From positions 3,596,001-3,660,000 of the forward strand of contig JAQFVV010000056.1 of NCBI GenBank assembly GCA_028023455.1: a stretch of DNA of 64,000 bases, in the 5' to 3' direction. Shown one piece after another: positions 60,201 through 64,000 of the stretch (position 1 is the stretch's first letter; every line of letters starts with the position of its first letter). The DNA is from Epiperipatus broadwayi. Taxonomy: Eukaryota > Onychophora > Udeonychophora > Euonychophora > Peripatidae. Both the position numbers and the translations under genes were made by a program. Under the pieces are notes generated by a model. It had not been told where the DNA came from. It saw nothing but the letters and a program-made list of their open reading frames with translations, and did no database searches.

Positions 60201-61481
60201 ATTGGCCCAATTTAACTACAAAACAAATAACCTAAGATTACCCTCCCCTAATTAATTAATATAACTTTAAAAATCTATATAGCCATTCATGCCTGACTTA
60301 AATTTAACATTTATATATGTTTGCACAGATGAATTTTATAAAATTTGTTTTATAATGTTGAGTATAGATCGGCTGCATAGATTCCAAGGTTAAAAACATT
60401 TCAAAATAAACATAACCGATCAAAATACAAAGTCATTGATAATGTCAGTTGCAGAGGGAATACAAGAAACCCAATGGCATTCATCATAAGATGCCGCATT
60501 GACATCGATGACATATATTCTAATCAAATATGAGAACCACAACATAATTAACCACTAACGAATCCATGCAACGTCCATACCCAACTTAAATTTCATGCAT
60601 TTAAATAATTTATACAAATAAATATTAATAGAAATATAAAAAAATGGAAATGATTTTTTTTTTTTTTTAGCAAACTCACATATATGTAATTTAAACATTA
60701 ATTATCTATTTGAAAATCAAATAAGAGTTCATTTTAAAATTTAGATTAGCTGAATCTTTAAAAAAAAATGAAAGTTCTTAATTATTTTTTTTTTGTTAAT
60801 TTGTAAAGTTTATAGCTCACGGTAGAAGAATCCAGGTTCCTGTTTTTAATTCCTGTGACGTCTCCATTGGAAGACCGATCTGATGTTTTGGAGGTGGCAT
60901 TAGCTGGTTCCATTCTGGTATTACATTCATTTCATTTTTTTTTAAATAGAGAGAGTGTGATATGTGCGTCCTATCACACCTCTCAAACACCAAAAAGCTG
61001 GAACTTTCTGGAACTCAGTATTTTTCTTTTTATAGTAATCCTCCGGATTCAAAAAACAAAACGTCACTGTTCCAATCATTTTCATTAAGGTCCGAGAGAC
61101 TTGGTGCTTCCATTGGTCAAGCTAATTTCTTTATTTTCTTATGTATTTTTCATCAGACTTTTTAATTATACAAGAGCCCCAAGGGCTAGCTTGCTTTTCA
61201 ATTAATTTATAAAACAATCATTTCCATTTACAAAAATATTTTATCTTTAAATCTTGTACTTTTTTATAACAAAGTACGTTCAAATACTTTTATTTATTAA
61301 AAAATTTTTTTTTAAAGTTTTGCATCTGTGTGAATATATATACGTATACACGTTTAACAACTCTTTAATTTTTTTAGCTTTTAGTTTTTAATAAATTTAT
61401 TTTTATTTGCGAACTTAAAGTTTTTATTTTAAATTAATGTAACGGCATATTTATATATCATTACAATATATATATATATAT
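57265..61481. mobile_element. 4.2-kb foldback element (2.08-kb inverted arms)
   Basis: The left arm 57286-59369 and right arm 59381-61466 are reverse complements over their whole length, about 95-97% by eye, around an 11-base loop (59370-59380, TTGGGTGCCAG). Both outer ends are (TA)n followed by TTGTAATGATATATAAATA. Landmarks occur in mirror order: GTTCGCAAATAAAAATAAAT, AGCCCTTGGGGCTCTTGTAT, CCATTGGGTTTCTTGTATTC, GCCTAGATGGTGCCCTTGTA. Motifs CACAGATG/CATCTGTG and AAATTTAAGT.(G)GGTATG recur within each arm. No transposase is found. This fits a foldback-type DNA element inserted in a TA tract. Confidence 0.85.
58539..58856 (+). pseudogene. 105-codon ORF in foldback arm, not conserved intact
   Basis: It starts with ATG and reads MGQWIGYIGIISRYNMRFTT and on. 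The right arm has the mirror copy on the minus strand (starting ATG at 60210), but it shifts frame after about 62 residues. The amino acid changes look random rather than conservative, and no family is recognised. Likely a chance open frame of the element, though the shared first 60 residues keep a coding role possible. Confidence 0.25.
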
Positions 61482-63800
61482 GTTTATATAAAAACATTGA
61501 CCTTCATTTTCTTTAAAAAAATTGTTTACTTCTTATTGAATCAAACAAATCAAAATTATCATGAATCATAAAAAAACAGTCATATGGCAACTATTAAATA
61601 TAGTCTTTTTTAAGGATTTTAATAAAAATAAAATATTAGTAAAAATGTTCTATAAAAGATTAAAGAAATGATTTTTTTTTTGTTTAGATATTATATATTA
61701 CCAATATGTAATTCATATATTAATTAACAAACATGATATAATTTTTGATAAAACATAAATTCTAATAAAAATTATCCAATATAACCAGAAATTATTGAGT
61801 AAAACTATAAAAAAATTTTAAAAGGCTCAATATTATAAATAAAAAAAAACTTGAATTATAAGATCAAAAATAGTTTGACTAATTTCTTGAAGGAAAAAAA
61901 CAACTATCTTTTAAACTCCTCAACCTATGATCTTTAAAATAAAAATAAATGAAGAATTTTAAAAAGGAGCACATTCTTCTGAATACATTCTGAAGTAGAT
62001 GTGCTTGTAAGTGCACAAAAATATTAACTACTTTATAATTTAATTTTTCTTTAAATTGTTGTTTGATGGCCAACTTCTACTTTAATGGAAAAGTTTTCCA
62101 TTAGGCAATCACATTAGCACAGCATTTAGTAAGTTTAACAAAACCATCAAAACATCTTGTGATCACCATTTCATATGCTTACACAGGTTGTCAATAACAG
62201 GCACTACTGTATGAATAGTTTGCTACTGTGGTTAAGTTTAATGAAGATAGTTTTAAATCATTTGTAAGTAGTGTTCTATTAAATAATTATTAACAATCAT
62301 CTTTTATCTGGGATATTGTTTATATTAATATATCTCGTATAATATTGTCATATTTTAACTTGAAAAAAAAAAACTTTATAGTAGAAATCTCAAGTATCTG
62401 TAAGATTATTTTACATTTGGAACAGTAGTTCTGTCTATTATTCTAATACACAGCTATCTATTGTAACCTTGGGTAACCAATTAATAGCAAATGATAATGA
62501 TGACCAGTTTTTCAGATTAATTTTTAGTCATTGGAAAGCATATGTATAAAAAATCCAACACACTCTGCCCTGTGTGGCTGCTGTAGTGATAATGTAGTAG
62601 ACTCTAAAGCTCAAGGACATGGATTGTACTCTATCTCTTTATTTTTAGTGCTCAATTTTTTTATGAATTTTTAAGCAATAAACCATTCAATTATTTATTT
62701 AACTGTGCACCCCTCATAAAGGCAATAGCCTAAATCTCATCTATGGATGTGGTTAATGCTATTGTTGAGTCACTATTTAAGCTTACAGTAAATCACTCTA
62801 GATTAGACTAATAAATAGATTAATGGTCCTAATACAAATGTTTAAAGTAAGCTTATTTTAATTTCTACTGTAGAAAGTACTATTATTAATTTAAATGCAA
62901 TTAGTTTGAAATAATTTAATTTGGATAAAACATATGTATGTATAGTGTTTTTGTTTGATGATGTAATACAATTAATATAACTTTCTAAAAGTTGTTTAAA
63001 AATTTAGTATAAAATTGTAATTATTTCAATTGAAGTGAATTCTAGTGGTGTCAGCAATTGTGTACAATTTCTCCAATTGATGTGTATCCCCATTTTTTTC
63101 TTGTTCATTGTAAACAAAAAATATTAATGGTGATGAAAATGGAACTTTGTAGATAGATTTGCCAAGAGAGCCAAAAAAGTTATGAGATGGTTTTTATACT
63201 GCCATCAATATATTACCTACATATATTTTTTTTGTTAAGATTTGGATTGCCAAAATGCTTTGCTTGCTTATGAATAATTGTATCATACTGAAAACCCATG
63301 ACAGGATTAAAATTTTAAAATAATAATTAGAAGAAAAAATAAGTTGATTGATAATTGAAAGCTCAACTTCAAATTTACAAGAATATTTTTCTATCATAAT
63401 TAGAAGCTAAATCTTTATAATGAGCAAGCATGGAAGATAGTGATCATGTGATGTTTTAAGGTTTAAGCTAAATCTTGTTATTAATAAGCTTAAGTTCATA
63501 TTGTGATTATTGTAAAAAGAAAAAGTAATAGTAGTTATAATATACTTATTAATACATGAATTATATTTTTGATTATTATTAATATTGGGAATTAGATCTA
63601 TTATTATATATACACATGTGTTTATTATGTATTTATCTTTGGGACCATGGGAATAGAAGATATAGTGGATACAATGTATTAAAATCATTAATTTAGAGAA
63701 CCCAAATATTTTTAAATTTAAGAAGGTGTCACATAGCAGTATTATTGTTTACAAAAAAAAAATGTCTAAAATTTATAATTTCATGAATCAAAAGATAATT
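61482..63800. other. AT-rich spacer
   Basis: No gene recognised. It includes another copy (63421-63470) of the dispersed GATAGTGATCATGTGATGTTT motif. The small open frames on the minus strand are low-complexity. Confidence 0.5.
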
Positions 63801-63847
63801 TTTTTTTTTTTTTTTTTTTTTTTTCTCCCCCCCCCCCCGGCGGGGGT
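63801..63847. repeat. Homopolymer block T~24/C~11 then GGCGGGGG
   Basis: A long T run is followed by a short TCT, a C run and a G-rich run. Such blocks are prone to sequencing or assembly error, so base counts here should not be trusted. Confidence 0.7.
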
Positions 63848-64000
63848 TTATCAAAGAGTTTTTTTCTCTCTATGATCAAAATAGAAAATAGCAAATTATT
63901 TTCAAATCATCTTAAGAGTAGCATATTAATAATAATAATCTTATGATTATTTGCTCGGAAGATCACACAACATTTGACGATATTACATTTAATTATGTAA

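Noticed and set aside
1-64000. CRISPR arrays, rRNA genes, bacterial operons
   Set aside because: No regularly spaced repeats, no rRNA blocks and no prokaryotic gene structure anywhere in the window.

Overview
This is a very AT-rich stretch of animal (metazoan) nuclear DNA, probably from an invertebrate. Reading frames are short and stop-rich. Homopolymers and (TA)n tracts are everywhere, splice-like signals occur, and nearly every recognisable coding piece belongs to a eukaryotic transposable element: an L1/Tx1-like LINE, an RTE-like LINE, Ty3/gypsy LTR elements, Merlin, piggyBac, pogo/Tigger-like elements and many palindromic MITEs. I cannot name the species. CpG is scarce in most of the window and old element sequences show CG to TG/CA changes, which fits CpG methylation (inference).

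Layout. 0-9 kb: AT-rich spacer with palindromic MITEs, one built around a tRNA-like core, and a 1.27 kb element with inverted ends carrying a tRNA-like insert. 9.4-11.3 kb: a CpG-richer, unassigned segment. 11.7-14.5 kb: a MITE and a 948-bp pogo/Tigger-like element with TA target duplications. 18.5-21 kb: a dispersed repeat, a ~200-bp tandem repeat and a decayed Merlin transposase. 21.7-25.2 kb: a minus-strand Ty3/gypsy element keeping a tRNA-Lys-type primer site, coiled-coil/gag and integrase but lacking protease, RT and RNase H. 26-30.7 kb: a plus-strand L1/Tx1-like LINE with ORF1-like, endonuclease and RT remnants. 31.8-36.5 kb: dispersed repeats and a piggyBac remnant. 39.3-40.4 kb: a CpG-richer patch with CCAAT, YY1-like and CRE motifs, splice donors facing both ways and a possible 21-codon first exon; this is the best hint of a host gene. 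41.2-42.7 kb: a near-perfect inverted duplication (704-bp arms) of a LINE 3' end. 43.5-50.2 kb: more MITEs and an RTE-like fragment.

50.2-61.5 kb is the most structured region. A non-autonomous LTR retrotransposon has ~1.97 kb LTRs, a 2.4 kb interior and only one gag-like coiled-coil ORF. Its 5' LTR was later hit by a 761-bp piggyBac-like element, and the 3' LTR keeps the matching empty TTAA site. Directly beside it, in the same (TA)n tract, sits a 4.2 kb foldback with ~2.08 kb inverted arms and an 11-bp loop.

No rRNA gene, intact functional tRNA, CRISPR array or prokaryotic-style operon is visible. No complete host protein-coding gene can be assembled from this window. Unlisted stretches are AT-rich non-coding DNA with no recognised feature.
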